NCBI GenBank assembly: GCA_900766825.1
Contig: CAAFWU010000036.1
Span: forward strand, 16,509 to 80,508
Direction of reading: 5' to 3'
Origin: Bacteroidales bacterium
GTDB lineage: Bacteria; Bacteroidota; Bacteroidia; Bacteroidales; Marinilabiliaceae
Length of the DNA: 64,000 nt
Below, in pieces: positions 52,158 to 61,054 of the stretch (its first letter is position 1; every line of letters begins with the position of its first letter). Below the pieces are notes generated by a model. The model ran no database searches and was not told the DNA's origin. It worked only from the letters and a program-made list of their open reading frames with translations. A program made the position numbers and the translations under genes.

Positions 52158-54554
52158 ATGGTACAGATGAGAGCAAAAAGGCTTTCCATTTCATCATTAA
52201 CACACATGGTCGTTTGTGTGGCAGTCATTAGCATGTTGTTCGGCTTCAGCACAAGGGCATGGGCACAAGAGCAAGAGACAGAGATTGCTGTTGTGGAAGG
52301 TTCGGAGCGCGTCAGCAAGTTCAAGAGCGGCAACCTTACCTTCGACATCATTGCCGACAAGGCTGTCTCTCTGAGCTATGTCGACGCCATTGACGATGTG
52401 GTGATTCCCGACACCGTGCGCGGCTACAACGTTGTCCGCATCGATGCCGATGCATTCAAGTGGTGTAGCCAAATACAAACGCTCGTTATCCCAGCCTCGG
52501 TTGACTCCATTGGTGTCGACTTTGCCTCGGGTCACGGTTTCAGCCAACTACGTAGCGTTACTGTAGCCCCCGCCAACAAAGTCTTCTCGTCAGAAAACGG
52601 AGCCCTTTTTAATAAGAACAAGAGCCGCCTGCTGCTCTACCCCAAGGCCAACACCACCGAGCAGTATGCCATTCCCCCCACGGTCGAAGCCATAGCCGAT
52701 GGCACCTTTGCTCTCTGCCGCCATTTGCAGCACGTCACTGTGCCCGAGTCGGTTCGTAGCATTGGAGCTCAGGCTTTCCTCCGATGTTCCGAACTGCGCC
52801 ACATCGACCTGCCCAGCAACATAGAGCGCATTGGTTCCAACGCCTTCGACGGCTGCACCATGCTGGACAGCATATCTATCCCAGGTTCCGTACAGCACCT
52901 CATGCCAGCAGTCTTCAGCGGCTGCACCAAACTCAAGAAGGTTCGTTTGGGCGAGGGCATACTAAGCGTAGGTCGTGCCGCATTCTCCTATTGCACCGAG
53001 TTGGACGAAGTGACCATGCCTAACACCCTGCGTTATGTTGGCTCTGGAGCCTTCTCCTATTGCCAAAAGTTGGACTCGCTGCACATTCCTGCTCAGTTAC
53101 AAACCATTGAGGATGAAGCTTTCAGCCTCTGCCGCAACCTAACCAGCATAAGTGTGGACAAGCAGAACAAACACTTCTTTGTGGCCCAAGGCGTACTTTT
53201 TACGGCTGACACCACATGCCTCGTCTTCTGCCCCAAAAGCAAAGAGGCCTTCGTTCTCTACTTGCCCAACCGAGTTAAAACCCTATCGCCCTCAGCCTTT
53301 TGGGGGTGCGACGGACTCATTGCCATAAGCATGCCCGATGGGCTCCGCCAGATACCCCAAAGTGCCTTTGCCGAGTGCTCTAACCTACAGAGTGTGAGCA
53401 TGAGCGGCAGCGTATCGGTCATTGGTCCATCAGCCTTCGACCGATGCGAATCGCTTTGGCGCATTGCCCTCACCGACCCCGATGGCTCGGTCTACGAGGG
53501 TGGTCTCGACGGTCGCGCCATAATCTTGCCTCCCATAGAGAGCATTGGCGAGAACGCCTTCAATGGCTGCTCGTCGCTCGGCAGTTTGGTTCTCTCCATG
53601 GGCACCCACTCAATTGGCGATGCGGCCTTTAGCGGCTGCTCTGAGCTTGCTCAGGTGGTGCTGCCCGATGGCATAGAAACCATTGGGTGGGAGGCCTTTA
53701 GCGGCTGCTCGGCACTTTCATCCATTGTGGTGCCCGAGAGTTTGACCAGCATAGACTGGAAGGCATTCAACGGGTGCAAGAGTTTGGCTCAAGTTACAGT
53801 GCTCAACGGTGTGGAGACCATAGGCATTCAGGCCTTCGATGGGTGCGAGAGTTTGACCAACATAAGTTTGCCCGCCTCGGTGACATCGGTCGACGACATG
53901 GCCTTCAACGGCTGCACAGCTCTTTCGCACGTGGCTTTGCCCGAGGCCGAATACTACAACATTGGCAACATGGCCTTTGCGGGATGCACCAACCTGACCA
54001 ACATAAGTGTTCCACAGGGTCTTACGACCATTGGCAGCGGAGCCTTCCGCGGTTGCAAGAGACTAAGCCACATAGCTTTGCCCAGCGGACTTACGGCGGT
54101 GGGAGACATGGCCTTCGACGGTTGCGAGACCATAGATAGCGTGGCACTGCCCCAAACTGTTGTTCAGTTGGGTCGCTACGTATTCCGCGACTGCAAAGCA
54201 CTGAGCCATGTCGAACTCTCGAACCAGATTGTGGCCCTACAGGATGGCGTCTTCGCAGGCTGCCAAAACTTGGACCAGATAACCTTGCCACCAGCACTTA
54301 GAACCATCTCGGCCGACGTATTCCGTTCATGCTCGGCACTCACCAGCATCTCGTTGCCCGAGACAATAATACTCATCGGCAACTACTCGTTCGAGGACTG
54401 CGACCAACTTGCCGAGATTCAGTGCTTGGCACACCGTCCGCCCGAATTGGGACGCGAGGCCATACCCCAGCAGACGTGGATTAAGGTGCCACGCTCGGCT
54501 CGCCGCAACTACAAGACCCAATGGGTGGGGCACTCTAAGTTCACCACACTCTAA
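52158..54554 (+). CDS. BspA-like leucine-rich repeat surface protein
   Basis: 798 residues from ATG 52158 (or 52167). A signal peptide (LTHMVVCVAVISMLFGF) is cut near AWAQ. Almost the entire mature protein is about two dozen LRR_5/BspA repeats of roughly 23 residues with the core IGxxAFxxCxxLxxVxLP (e.g. IGDAAFSGCSELAQVVLPDG). Two breaks occur near 175-185 and 350-400. It lacks an obvious T9SS tail, ending YKTQWVGHSKFTTL, so anchoring is unclear. Family members bind host or bacterial surfaces. It ends 8 bases before rimM, an odd neighbour. Confidence 0.85.
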   Translation: MVQMRAKRLSISSLTHMVVCVAVISMLFGFSTRAWAQEQETEIAVVEGSERVSKFKSGNLTFDIIADKAVSLSYVDAIDDVVIPDTVRGYNVVRIDADAFKWCSQIQTLVIPASVDSIGVDFASGHGFSQLRSVTVAPANKVFSSENGALFNKNKSRLLLYPKANTTEQYAIPPTVEAIADGTFALCRHLQHVTVPESVRSIGAQAFLRCSELRHIDLPSNIERIGSNAFDGCTMLDSISIPGSVQHLMPAVFSGCTKLKKVRLGEGILSVGRAAFSYCTELDEVTMPNTLRYVGSGAFSYCQKLDSLHIPAQLQTIEDEAFSLCRNLTSISVDKQNKHFFVAQGVLFTADTTCLVFCPKSKEAFVLYLPNRVKTLSPSAFWGCDGLIAISMPDGLRQIPQSAFAECSNLQSVSMSGSVSVIGPSAFDRCESLWRIALTDPDGSVYEGGLDGRAIILPPIESIGENAFNGCSSLGSLVLSMGTHSIGDAAFSGCSELAQVVLPDGIETIGWEAFSGCSALSSIVVPESLTSIDWKAFNGCKSLAQVTVLNGVETIGIQAFDGCESLTNISLPASVTSVDDMAFNGCTALSHVALPEAEYYNIGNMAFAGCTNLTNISVPQGLTTIGSGAFRGCKRLSHIALPSGLTAVGDMAFDGCETIDSVALPQTVVQLGRYVFRDCKALSHVELSNQIVALQDGVFAGCQNLDQITLPPALRTISADVFRSCSALTSISLPETIILIGNYSFEDCDQLAEIQCLAHRPPELGREAIPQQTWIKVPRSARRNYKTQWVGHSKFTTL

Positions 54555-54562
54555 CAACAACA

Positions 54563-55186
54563 ATGACAAAACATTATCGCACCGACCTTGATTCCATATT
54601 AACCCCCAGCAAGGCAAAATCGCACACCCAATCCACCGCGCATGGCACAGACACACTAAGTTTGGAGAGCGTGGGCGCAATAACCAAAGTGGACGGCAAC
54701 GAAGGTCACGTTATGGTGAAACTGAGCCCCGATGCCGACCCCGACGAGGTCTTTGGTGCCGACCACCTGCTGGTGAACATCAATGGCGGCATAGTGCCCA
54801 TGCGCATCGAGAGCGTCACCCGACGGGGTGCAGGCTCGGCCACCGTGGCCTTGGCATCGGTTACATCGACAGAGCAGGCTCAGATGATTGTGGGCTGCAA
54901 GGTGTGTGCCCCCACCCCCACATCCGACAACGAAGAGGAGCTGGACGACGATTCGCTAATTGGTTATGAGCTTATAGACACCACCGTGGGGTCCATTGGT
55001 TCCATAGAGGACATAGACGACACCGTGGCAGCCAACCCCCTCTTTGTGGTGGGAACCGTTGGCGGCACAGTGCTCATACCCGCAGCCGATGAACTCATTG
55101 AGATGGTCGATGACGAGCGGAGAGTAATTCTGATGCACGTGCCCCAAGGTCTGCTGGACATCGACTCGGTGGACGCAGTGGACTAA
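54563..55186 (+). CDS. rimM: Ribosome maturation factor RimM
   Basis: RimM helps 30S assembly by binding S19. The 207 residues show an N-terminal beta-barrel (VGAITKVDGNEGHVMVKL, then VNINGGIVPMRIESVTRRG) and a C-terminal PRC-barrel (LIGYELIDTTVGSIGSIEDI, LFVVGTVGGTVLIPAADELI, RRVILMHVPQGLLDID). The first about 35 residues are a Ser/Thr-rich lead not found in most RimM. No rpsP, trmD or rplS is adjacent, so it is away from the usual operon. Confidence 0.85.
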   Translation: MTKHYRTDLDSILTPSKAKSHTQSTAHGTDTLSLESVGAITKVDGNEGHVMVKLSPDADPDEVFGADHLLVNINGGIVPMRIESVTRRGAGSATVALASVTSTEQAQMIVGCKVCAPTPTSDNEEELDDDSLIGYELIDTTVGSIGSIEDIDDTVAANPLFVVGTVGGTVLIPAADELIEMVDDERRVILMHVPQGLLDIDSVDAVD

Positions 55187-55226
55187 GCTGTGGACTAAAG
55201 AGACCTAATAATCCCCAATTTCTGAC

Positions 55227-55234
55227 TACCTTTG
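55227..55234 (+). promoter_or_regulatory. -7 box of prfB
   Basis: TACCTTTG matches TAnnTTTG exactly, 52 bases before the prfB start. Confidence 0.45.
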
Positions 55235-55285
55235 CGGTCGAGAGAAAAAAAAATCACTAACCACGTAACCATATATTAAGAAAAG

Positions 55286-56408
55286 ATGGTAACACAGGAT
55301 CAAGTCAAGGACCTGAACGGACGCGAGCTTGCGTTGAGGAGGTATCTTTGACGTCGACCGACGTAAAATGGAATTAGAGGAGGACGACCTCCGCACCCAA
55401 GAGCCTGGTTTCTGGGACGACAGAGCCCGAAGCGAGGAGGTGATGAAAAGAGTGCGAGCCAACAAAAAATGGGTGTCGAACTACGAACGCGTACACGCCG
55501 CCGTCGAGGAGTTGGCCTTGGCACTAGACTACCTCAAAGAGGGCATTGTGGAGGAGGCCGACATAGACGCCGCCTACGCCGAGGCACTTCGCCTTACCGA
55601 ACAAGCCGAGCTGGACAACATGCTTCAGGGCGAGGAGGACCAATTGAGTGCGGTGCTGAAGATTGTGGCAGGTGCTGGTGGCACCGAGAGTCAGGACTGG
55701 GCCCAGATGCTCATGCGCCTATACCAACGATGGACCGAAGCCCACGGCTACAAGGTGACCATAACCAACCTGCAAGATGGCGACGACGCTGGCATAAAAA
55801 CGGTGACCTTTGAGATTGAGGGCGACACAGCCTACGGCTATCTGAAGAGCGAAAACGGCGTACACCGTCTGGTGCGCGTATCGCCCTTCAATGCACAGGG
55901 CAAACGAATGACATCCTTCGCCTCGGTATTTGTGACCCCACTGGTCGACGACACCATAGAGGTCTACGTAGACCCCTCCAAAGTGTCGTGGGACCTCTTC
56001 CGCTCGGGCGGTGCAGGAGGTCAGAACGTGAACAAAGTGGAGACGGGCGTACGCCTCCGCTACCAATACACCGACCCCGACACTGGCGAGACCGAAGAGA
56101 TACTGATTGAAAACACCGAGACGCGTAAGCAGACCGAGAACCGCGAGAACGCCATGCGCCTACTCCGTTCGCAACTCTACGACCGCGAGCTCAAGCGCCG
56201 CAATGCCGCCAAAGCAAAAATAGAGGCTGGGAAAAAGAAGATTGAGTGGGGATCGCAAATCCGCAGCTACGTCTTCGACGACCGCCGAGTTAAGGACCAC
56301 CGCACTGGTTACCAGACCAGCAACGTTCAGGCTGTGATGGATGGCGACATCGATGCCTTCATCAAAGCCTACCTCATGGAGTTTGGAGCCCCCGAGGCCT
56401 CTAACTAA
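55286..56408 (+). CDS. prfB: Peptide chain release factor 2, with programmed +1 frameshift
   Basis: RF2 releases proteins at UGA and UAA. The first 21 codons start at ATG 55286 (MVTQDQVKDLNGRELALRRYL) and end at an in-frame TGA (55349-55351). A +1 shift over T55349 joins the frame to 55350-56408, giving 373 residues. The SPF motif (VSPFNAQGKRMTSFASV) reads the stop; GGQ lies in SGGAGGQNVNKVETG. The slip site is described separately. Without the shift only a 21-residue peptide is made. The downstream frame has its own ATG at 55368, which would lack the N-terminus. Confidence 0.95.
55337..55352 (+). promoter_or_regulatory. RF2 programmed +1 frameshift site
   Basis: AGGAGG TAT CTT TGA C: an internal Shine-Dalgarno-like AGGAGG, a three-base spacer, the slippery CTT and the TGA stop. 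This is the classic RF2 feedback site: low RF2 makes the ribosome pause at TGA and slip forward. Confidence 0.93.
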
Positions 56409-56421
56409 CAGCACACTCCCG

Positions 56422-56453
56422 TTTGCCATTTGCCAAAAGGAGTGCTATCTTTG
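56422..56453 (+). promoter_or_regulatory. Promoter of lptB
   Basis: TTTG (56422-56425), a 20-base spacer, and TATCTTTG (56446-56453), an exact -7 box. Transcription would begin at about 56460, i.e. on the first ATG. Confidence 0.65.
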
Positions 56454-56459
56454 TTTTCT

Positions 56460-57362
56460 ATGGAAGAGAACCAACAACAACCTTCGGTCCAAGAGCAGGT
56501 GCACAAGGTGGACACCACAGGCATGAGCGAAAGCGATGCCATAAGGGCCAAGATAAACTCGGGCGAGTTAAAGGTGGGCACCATCTACGAGGAGCCCGAC
56601 CCCACGCCAGACCCCGACCATATGGTGCTGCGAACGGACAAACTGGTCAAGATCTACGGCAGTCGCAAAGTTGTTGACGGACCCTCCATCATGGTCCGTC
56701 AGGGCGAGATTGTGGGGCTGCTGGGTCCCAACGGAGCTGGCAAGACCACCACATTCTACATGACCGTGGGTCTCATTCAGCCCAACGAAGGCACCGTATA
56801 CCTCAACGATCAAGACATAACGCACTTGCCCGTCTACCGCCGTGCTCAGTTGGGCGTAGGCTATTTGGCACAGGAGGCGTCGGTGTTCCGCACTCTGAGT
56901 GTTGAGGATAACATAATGGGCGTACTGGAGATGACGGACTTTCCCAAAGAGTACCAGCGTCAGCGTTTGGAGGAACTCATATCGGAGTTCGGCTTGGGTC
57001 ACATACGCAAGAGCAAAGGCATCCAGCTCTCTGGTGGCGAACGCCGACGCACCGAGATAGCCCGAGCCCTCTCCATAAACCCTAAGTTCATTATGCTGGA
57101 CGAACCTTTTGCGGGTGTGGACCCCATTGCGGTCTACGACATCCAAAAGATTGTATCGCACCTCAAAGACAAGAACATAGGTGTGTTGATATCGGACCAC
57201 AACGTGGGCGAGACCTTGGCCATATGCGACCGTGCCTACATTCAGGTGCAAGGTCGTCTGTTCCGCGCAGGCACTGCCGAGCAGCTGGCAGGCGACGAGA
57301 AGGTGCGCGAGGTCTACTTGGGCAAAGACTTTGTGCTGCGCCGAAGAAAGTTCGACGACTAA
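56460..57362 (+). CDS. lptB: LPS export ABC transporter ATP-binding protein
   Basis: LptB powers lipopolysaccharide extraction from the inner membrane with LptFG. The ABC domain starts at about residue 55 (MVLRTDKLVKIYGSRKVV) and has Walker A GPNGAGKTT, a Q-loop (YLAQEASVFRTL), signature LSGGERRRTEIARAL, Walker B FIMLDEPFAGVDPIA and switch SDHNVGE. The first about 54 residues (EENQQQPSVQEQVHKV...) are an extra acidic lead. Since transcription starts at or near 56460, translation may begin there leaderless, or at ATG 56523 or 56622 (usual length about 247). Confidence 0.93.
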   Translation: MEENQQQPSVQEQVHKVDTTGMSESDAIRAKINSGELKVGTIYEEPDPTPDPDHMVLRTDKLVKIYGSRKVVDGPSIMVRQGEIVGLLGPNGAGKTTTFYMTVGLIQPNEGTVYLNDQDITHLPVYRRAQLGVGYLAQEASVFRTLSVEDNIMGVLEMTDFPKEYQRQRLEELISEFGLGHIRKSKGIQLSGGERRRTEIARALSINPKFIMLDEPFAGVDPIAVYDIQKIVSHLKDKNIGVLISDHNVGETLAICDRAYIQVQGRLFRAGTAEQLAGDEKVREVYLGKDFVLRRRKFDD

Positions 57363-57400
57363 CGCTCTGCATAACAGCGCCTTGACAAGCTAAAATAATA

Positions 57401-57457
57401 TCTCTGCGGACTTAGGTTCCACATTTGGGGTGGCTTAAGTTCGCAGAGATTTTTTTT
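57401..57457 (+). terminator. Terminator of lptB
   Basis: TCTCTGCGGACTTAGG pairs with the segment ending at 57449 (CTTAAGTTCGCAGAGA, two mismatches), followed by eight T. Confidence 0.85.
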
Positions 57458-57545
57458 AAAACTGAGGTCCAAATGCTAATCGGCTAATATTTTTTTATAT
57501 TTATATCTTTATAGGAGGTTCTTAATCAAATAAATAGCTTTGACT

Positions 57546-59207
57546 ATGAATGGTACATTTGTCAATCCGAGCAACGTAATGTTTCGCTACGACCTAAACT
57601 CAAAGATTTACGTTGATAAATCGCCTATGATCAATGAGCTAAACGAACTTTATGATACAGCTCAAAGGTTCGTGTGCATGAGCCGTGCTCGTCGTTTTGG
57701 CAAAACCATGATGGCCAGCCTCATGACCGCCTATTATTCCAAAGGGTGCAACAGTCGTCAGCTATTCGAGAAACTGCAACTTAGACAGCATAAAGGATGG
57801 GATAAGTACCTAAACTCCGTCAATGTCATCCGCATAGACATAAATAGTTGTTACAGCAGAACAATAGATAACTCCCAAACAATCAAACAATTACAAGCCG
57901 CCGTTGTTGCTGAGTTAAGAGAGCAATTTCCTTCGGTTCAAATACCAAACCATTCTTCTATAGCAACAGCCATAACCAACATATACAAAGAATTAGGGGA
58001 GACATTTGTAATAATAATAGACGAATATGACTATCTGATACGAGACGAAAGTGTCTCTGCATCACTCCGCACGGAGTATATCGAATTACTCAACTCCCTC
58101 TTTAAGGGCGTAAACGCACAAGAGGCAATCAGTTTGGCCTACCTCACAGGCATATTGCCCATTTTGCGCGAACGGGTTCAGAGCAAACTGAACAATTTTG
58201 CTGAATACTCCATTCTCAACCCAGGACCTTTTGCACAATATTTTGGGCTCACAGACAATGAAGTTAAAACATTATGCCAAGAGAAAAAAGCGGACTATGA
58301 GATGTGCAAACTCATGTACGATGGCTATGTTTTTGAGAAATCATCTGAGCTAACCGAAGAGGCAGACGATGATGGCGAACCTGTTATCCACATCTTCAAT
58401 CCCAATTCGGTTGTACAAGCCGTCACAAGACGTAAGTACAGCAATTATTGGGTGGCTACAAGCACTCTCGATGCCATAACTTTCTACATCGACAGCAACA
58501 TTGCTGGCATTCAGGATGATATAAGAGCTTTATTGAAAGGGGAAAAAGAAATCGAGGTGGATGTTTTGCGCTACAATAATAATGTGGAACGTTTTGCCAC
58601 AAAGGACGAAATATTCACATACCTCATTCACCTTGGGTATCTGGCCTACGATCCAATAAAACGCACTTGCCATATTCCCAATGGAGAGATAAGGGGTGCT
58701 TGGTTACGCATTATGTCCAATGCCAAGGGTTTTGAACCAATCCAGCAGATGCTGGAGACAGGTCGGGCTCTTATCGAGGCCACCGAAAATGGTGATGCAG
58801 AAGCGGTTGCAATAGCACTGGATGAGTCTCATGCCGACATATCGAGTCCACTTACATATAACCGCGAGTCCACAATGCAGAGTGCCATCCTTATGGCATA
58901 TTTCTATGCCCGCAAGGACTATATGGTTTTCTCTGAACTGGCTTCGGGCTGTGGATATGCCGATGTGGTGCTGGTGCCCGCTGTTCCCCAAAAACCAGTA
59001 ATCATCATAGAGCTAAAGAGGGATGGGGAGCCCACAACTGCCATTGAGCAAATTAAGAGTAGGAACTATGCTCATGCATTTCGATATCATTTGGGGCATG
59101 GAGCTGTGCTTGTTGGCATTACTTATGATGCTGAGGGTAAACATCATAGGTGTTTGATTGAGAAGGTGGAGAACTATAGGGAGATGTTTGGTGTGACTGG
59201 TAAGTAA
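57546..59207 (+). CDS. AAA-ATPase/PD-(D/E)XK nuclease-like protein, family copy 4
   Basis: 553 residues from ATG 57546 (MNGTFVNPSNVMF); an earlier TTG adds two residues only. The motifs of copy 1 are all intact (SRARRFGKT, VIIIDEYD, GYADVVLVP, IELKRDG with the ExK Glu and Lys kept). The region from 58560 is identical to the end of copy 6 for 99 bases, and 58890-58987 is identical to copy 5. Upstream, an AT-rich TTTTTTATATTTATATC stretch (from about 57491) only partly resembles the shared box. Confidence 0.88.
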   Translation: MNGTFVNPSNVMFRYDLNSKIYVDKSPMINELNELYDTAQRFVCMSRARRFGKTMMASLMTAYYSKGCNSRQLFEKLQLRQHKGWDKYLNSVNVIRIDINSCYSRTIDNSQTIKQLQAAVVAELREQFPSVQIPNHSSIATAITNIYKELGETFVIIIDEYDYLIRDESVSASLRTEYIELLNSLFKGVNAQEAISLAYLTGILPILRERVQSKLNNFAEYSILNPGPFAQYFGLTDNEVKTLCQEKKADYEMCKLMYDGYVFEKSSELTEEADDDGEPVIHIFNPNSVVQAVTRRKYSNYWVATSTLDAITFYIDSNIAGIQDDIRALLKGEKEIEVDVLRYNNNVERFATKDEIFTYLIHLGYLAYDPIKRTCHIPNGEIRGAWLRIMSNAKGFEPIQQMLETGRALIEATENGDAEAVAIALDESHADISSPLTYNRESTMQSAILMAYFYARKDYMVFSELASGCGYADVVLVPAVPQKPVIIIELKRDGEPTTAIEQIKSRNYAHAFRYHLGHGAVLVGITYDAEGKHHRCLIEKVENYREMFGVTGK

Positions 59208-59224
59208 ATGTTACTAAAAAATAT

Positions 59225-59275
59225 AATCCTCCCCCAACAGCGGTCATCGTTGTCGGGGGAGGATTTTGGGTTTAC
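59225..59275 (+). terminator. Family hairpin after AAA copy 4
   Basis: CCTCCCCCAAC with a GTTGTCGGGGGAGG partner, then ATTTTGGGTTT. The 37 bases 59202-59238 equal 62708-62744. Confidence 0.8.
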
Positions 59276-59328
59276 GAAAGCGTGGTGTGTTTAAGGCTAA
59301 TCAAAATAAATGAGATGAGTGAAGGTGT

Positions 59329-60204
59329 TTATTCTGCGGAAACAGCAACAGCACGGACAGAGCAACCCTCGCAACGGAGGGCACTTCCGATGCTTAGGTC
59401 GTATTCAACGAAAAAGTGTAGTGTGCATCCTTGAAAACTCGACCTAAGTTCTGAGGACCAGTAGTTGCCATAACCAGTTTCCCCATAGTTACCCAAATTG
59501 GTTTCAAAATAGCCAGCGGCAGGAAAAAACAGTACCCCATCTGTTTTTTTACTCTTTACCTCATAGCCACTTTTATCTGTATCTTCATAATTCTCGATCC
59601 ACTTCCACGTACAGTTATCCTCGTCCAACAACTCTTCAAATTCTGCTGTTGTTGGCATTCGCCACTCACTGCCCCAATTAGCAATTGCAGCATCATCACA
59701 GTTCTCAAGATAACTTTTGTTATCTCCAACAAACTGCCCAAAACTATACCAATCGGCTTCTGTTTTATTATCAGCAATCTGATATTTGTTGATGTGCATC
59801 CAATCCGCCTTGCCTTGTGCCATCCAATAATAAGAGCCCCATTTGAAGCCACCCATCCTTGCATTAACCTCTCCCCAAGCAAAGTAGGCTCCATACTCTT
59901 CAGCTTTGCTGGCACCCACATTCCACGGAGCCCATTTGACAGAGAGACCCATATCTATGGCTTGTTCTACAGTTGGGACGATACCACCAACTGTTGTTGG
60001 ATCTGGGGTTTGTGGTGGAGATGGGGCAGGGTAATAAAACAGCACTATAGAGTCCACTATTGTATTTGTTTGTGCCACCACTTTACCATCTTTCCAAAGG
60101 CGCAAAGCATTTGGGGCTTCCTGAGCTGCAACATCTTGTGGCATCTGTGCTACAAATATTGCGACCAAACAATTTATGAGAAAAATTAGTTTTCTAATTT
60201 TCAT
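59329..60204 (-). CDS. FISUMP (Fib_succ_major) domain secreted protein
   Basis: The 291 residues begin with a signal peptide (IRKLIFLINCLVAIFVAQM, cut near VAAQ). A Pro/Thr linker (APSPPQTPDPTT) precedes a fibrobacter-succinogenes-major-paralog type domain: AIDMGLSVKWAPWNVGASKA, EEYGAYFAWGEVNA, WGSEWRMPTTAEFEELLDED, GVLFFPAAGYFE, NYWSSELRSSF. The end, GCSVRAVAV, is the usual VRpV-type end of this domain. Function is unknown; it is likely on the surface. It lies 33 bases after the T9SS-tail gene and probably shares its transcript. Confidence 0.82.
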   Translation of the reverse strand: MKIRKLIFLINCLVAIFVAQMPQDVAAQEAPNALRLWKDGKVVAQTNTIVDSIVLFYYPAPSPPQTPDPTTVGGIVPTVEQAIDMGLSVKWAPWNVGASKAEEYGAYFAWGEVNARMGGFKWGSYYWMAQGKADWMHINKYQIADNKTEADWYSFGQFVGDNKSYLENCDDAAIANWGSEWRMPTTAEFEELLDEDNCTWKWIENYEDTDKSGYEVKSKKTDGVLFFPAAGYFETNLGNYGETGYGNYWSSELRSSFQGCTLHFFVEYDLSIGSALRCEGCSVRAVAVSAE

Positions 60205-60237
60205 AATCTCGTGTCAATTTATTGTATGTGAATATTT

Positions 60238-60738
60238 TTACTTACGGATAACTTTAACAACCTGCGTTGCCACCTGAAGCAGGTAGACTCCCTTGGGGAG
60301 TGCAGAGAGCTCCACAGCTGGGGCTGCACCACGAAGGACTATGTGACCCGCTATGTCGAATATATTCACATGAGCACCTTCGGCTACGCCATTAATGTAC
60401 ACTGAGCCTGATGTTGGGTTGGGGGAAAGGGTGACTGTTATCTCGTTGCGCTGGATATTGCTTATGGCTGTAGTTTTACTCTCGAAGGTTAAGCTGCCAA
60501 GGTTGCTAATGGGACAAACATCGATGATCTGACCATCAGTGAACACGAGGCACAACTTATTGTCTGTTAGGGTAAACTTGCCTATTGTGGCAAGAGCGCG
60601 AGTGTAGTTGGCACCTTCGAGTTGGTGGACTACGACATGGGTTGGTGGAGAGATCTGCGCCACGGCAATTTGCGGTGTTGCTAACTGCAGAGTTAACAGG
60701 ATGGCTAATGCAGTTGTAGAAACTATTCTGTTTCTCAT
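60238..60738 (-). CDS. Short secreted protein with T9SS type A sorting domain
   Basis: It encodes 166 residues from ATG 60738 (MRNRIVSTTALAILLTLQL; signal cut near IAVAQ). A longer in-frame start at 60816 would bury the signal peptide. The middle is beta-rich (KLCLVFTDGQIIDVCPISNL). The C-terminal about 65 residues are a textbook T9SS type A tail: LSPNPTSGSVYING, HVNIFDIAGHIVL, LPKGVYLLQVATQVVKVI. The cargo part is very small (about 75 residues), so it may act with the FISUMP protein encoded next. Confidence 0.82.
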   Translation of the reverse strand: MRNRIVSTTALAILLTLQLATPQIAVAQISPPTHVVVHQLEGANYTRALATIGKFTLTDNKLCLVFTDGQIIDVCPISNLGSLTFESKTTAISNIQRNEITVTLSPNPTSGSVYINGVAEGAHVNIFDIAGHIVLRGAAPAVELSALPKGVYLLQVATQVVKVIRK

Positions 60739-61054
60739 ACTCTGATATAGTTGTTTTTGAAATATGATACTTGAGGTTGGAATTTCATTGTGGCTATTCC
60801 CCCTTTCAATTTGCATTTGTGGAATGTGTTACAATGCAAAAGTGTGAAAAAAAAACTGCATCAAAGAAAAAAGCACAAAAGTTACTTTACTGGAGTATAC
60901 ACGACGGTAATTGGCAACAGATGTAATAAAAAGAGAAGTGCATAACAGAACATTGCGAAAAGAAAGAATTGGAAGCGTAGGCAAATAGGTCTAAATTTGC
61001 TAAATTCAAGTCGTTTTCAGAGACTTATTATTCAACTAATAAAAGATATAAAGC
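60739..61054. other. Intergenic region between the T9SS gene and AAA copy 5
   Basis: 316 AT-rich bases with divergent genes at both ends. The shared box of copy 5 (60993-61018) is the only clear element. An A9 run lies near 60848-60856. No promoter for the minus-strand pair was recognised. Confidence 0.4.
60993..61018 (+). promoter_or_regulatory. Shared upstream box of the AAA-ATPase family (copy 5)
   Basis: AAATTTGCTAAATTCAAG followed by TCGTTTT, ending about 36 bases before ATG 61055; a slightly diverged form of the box at copies 1, 3 and 6. TAAATTTG just upstream matches the -7 consensus. Confidence 0.5.
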
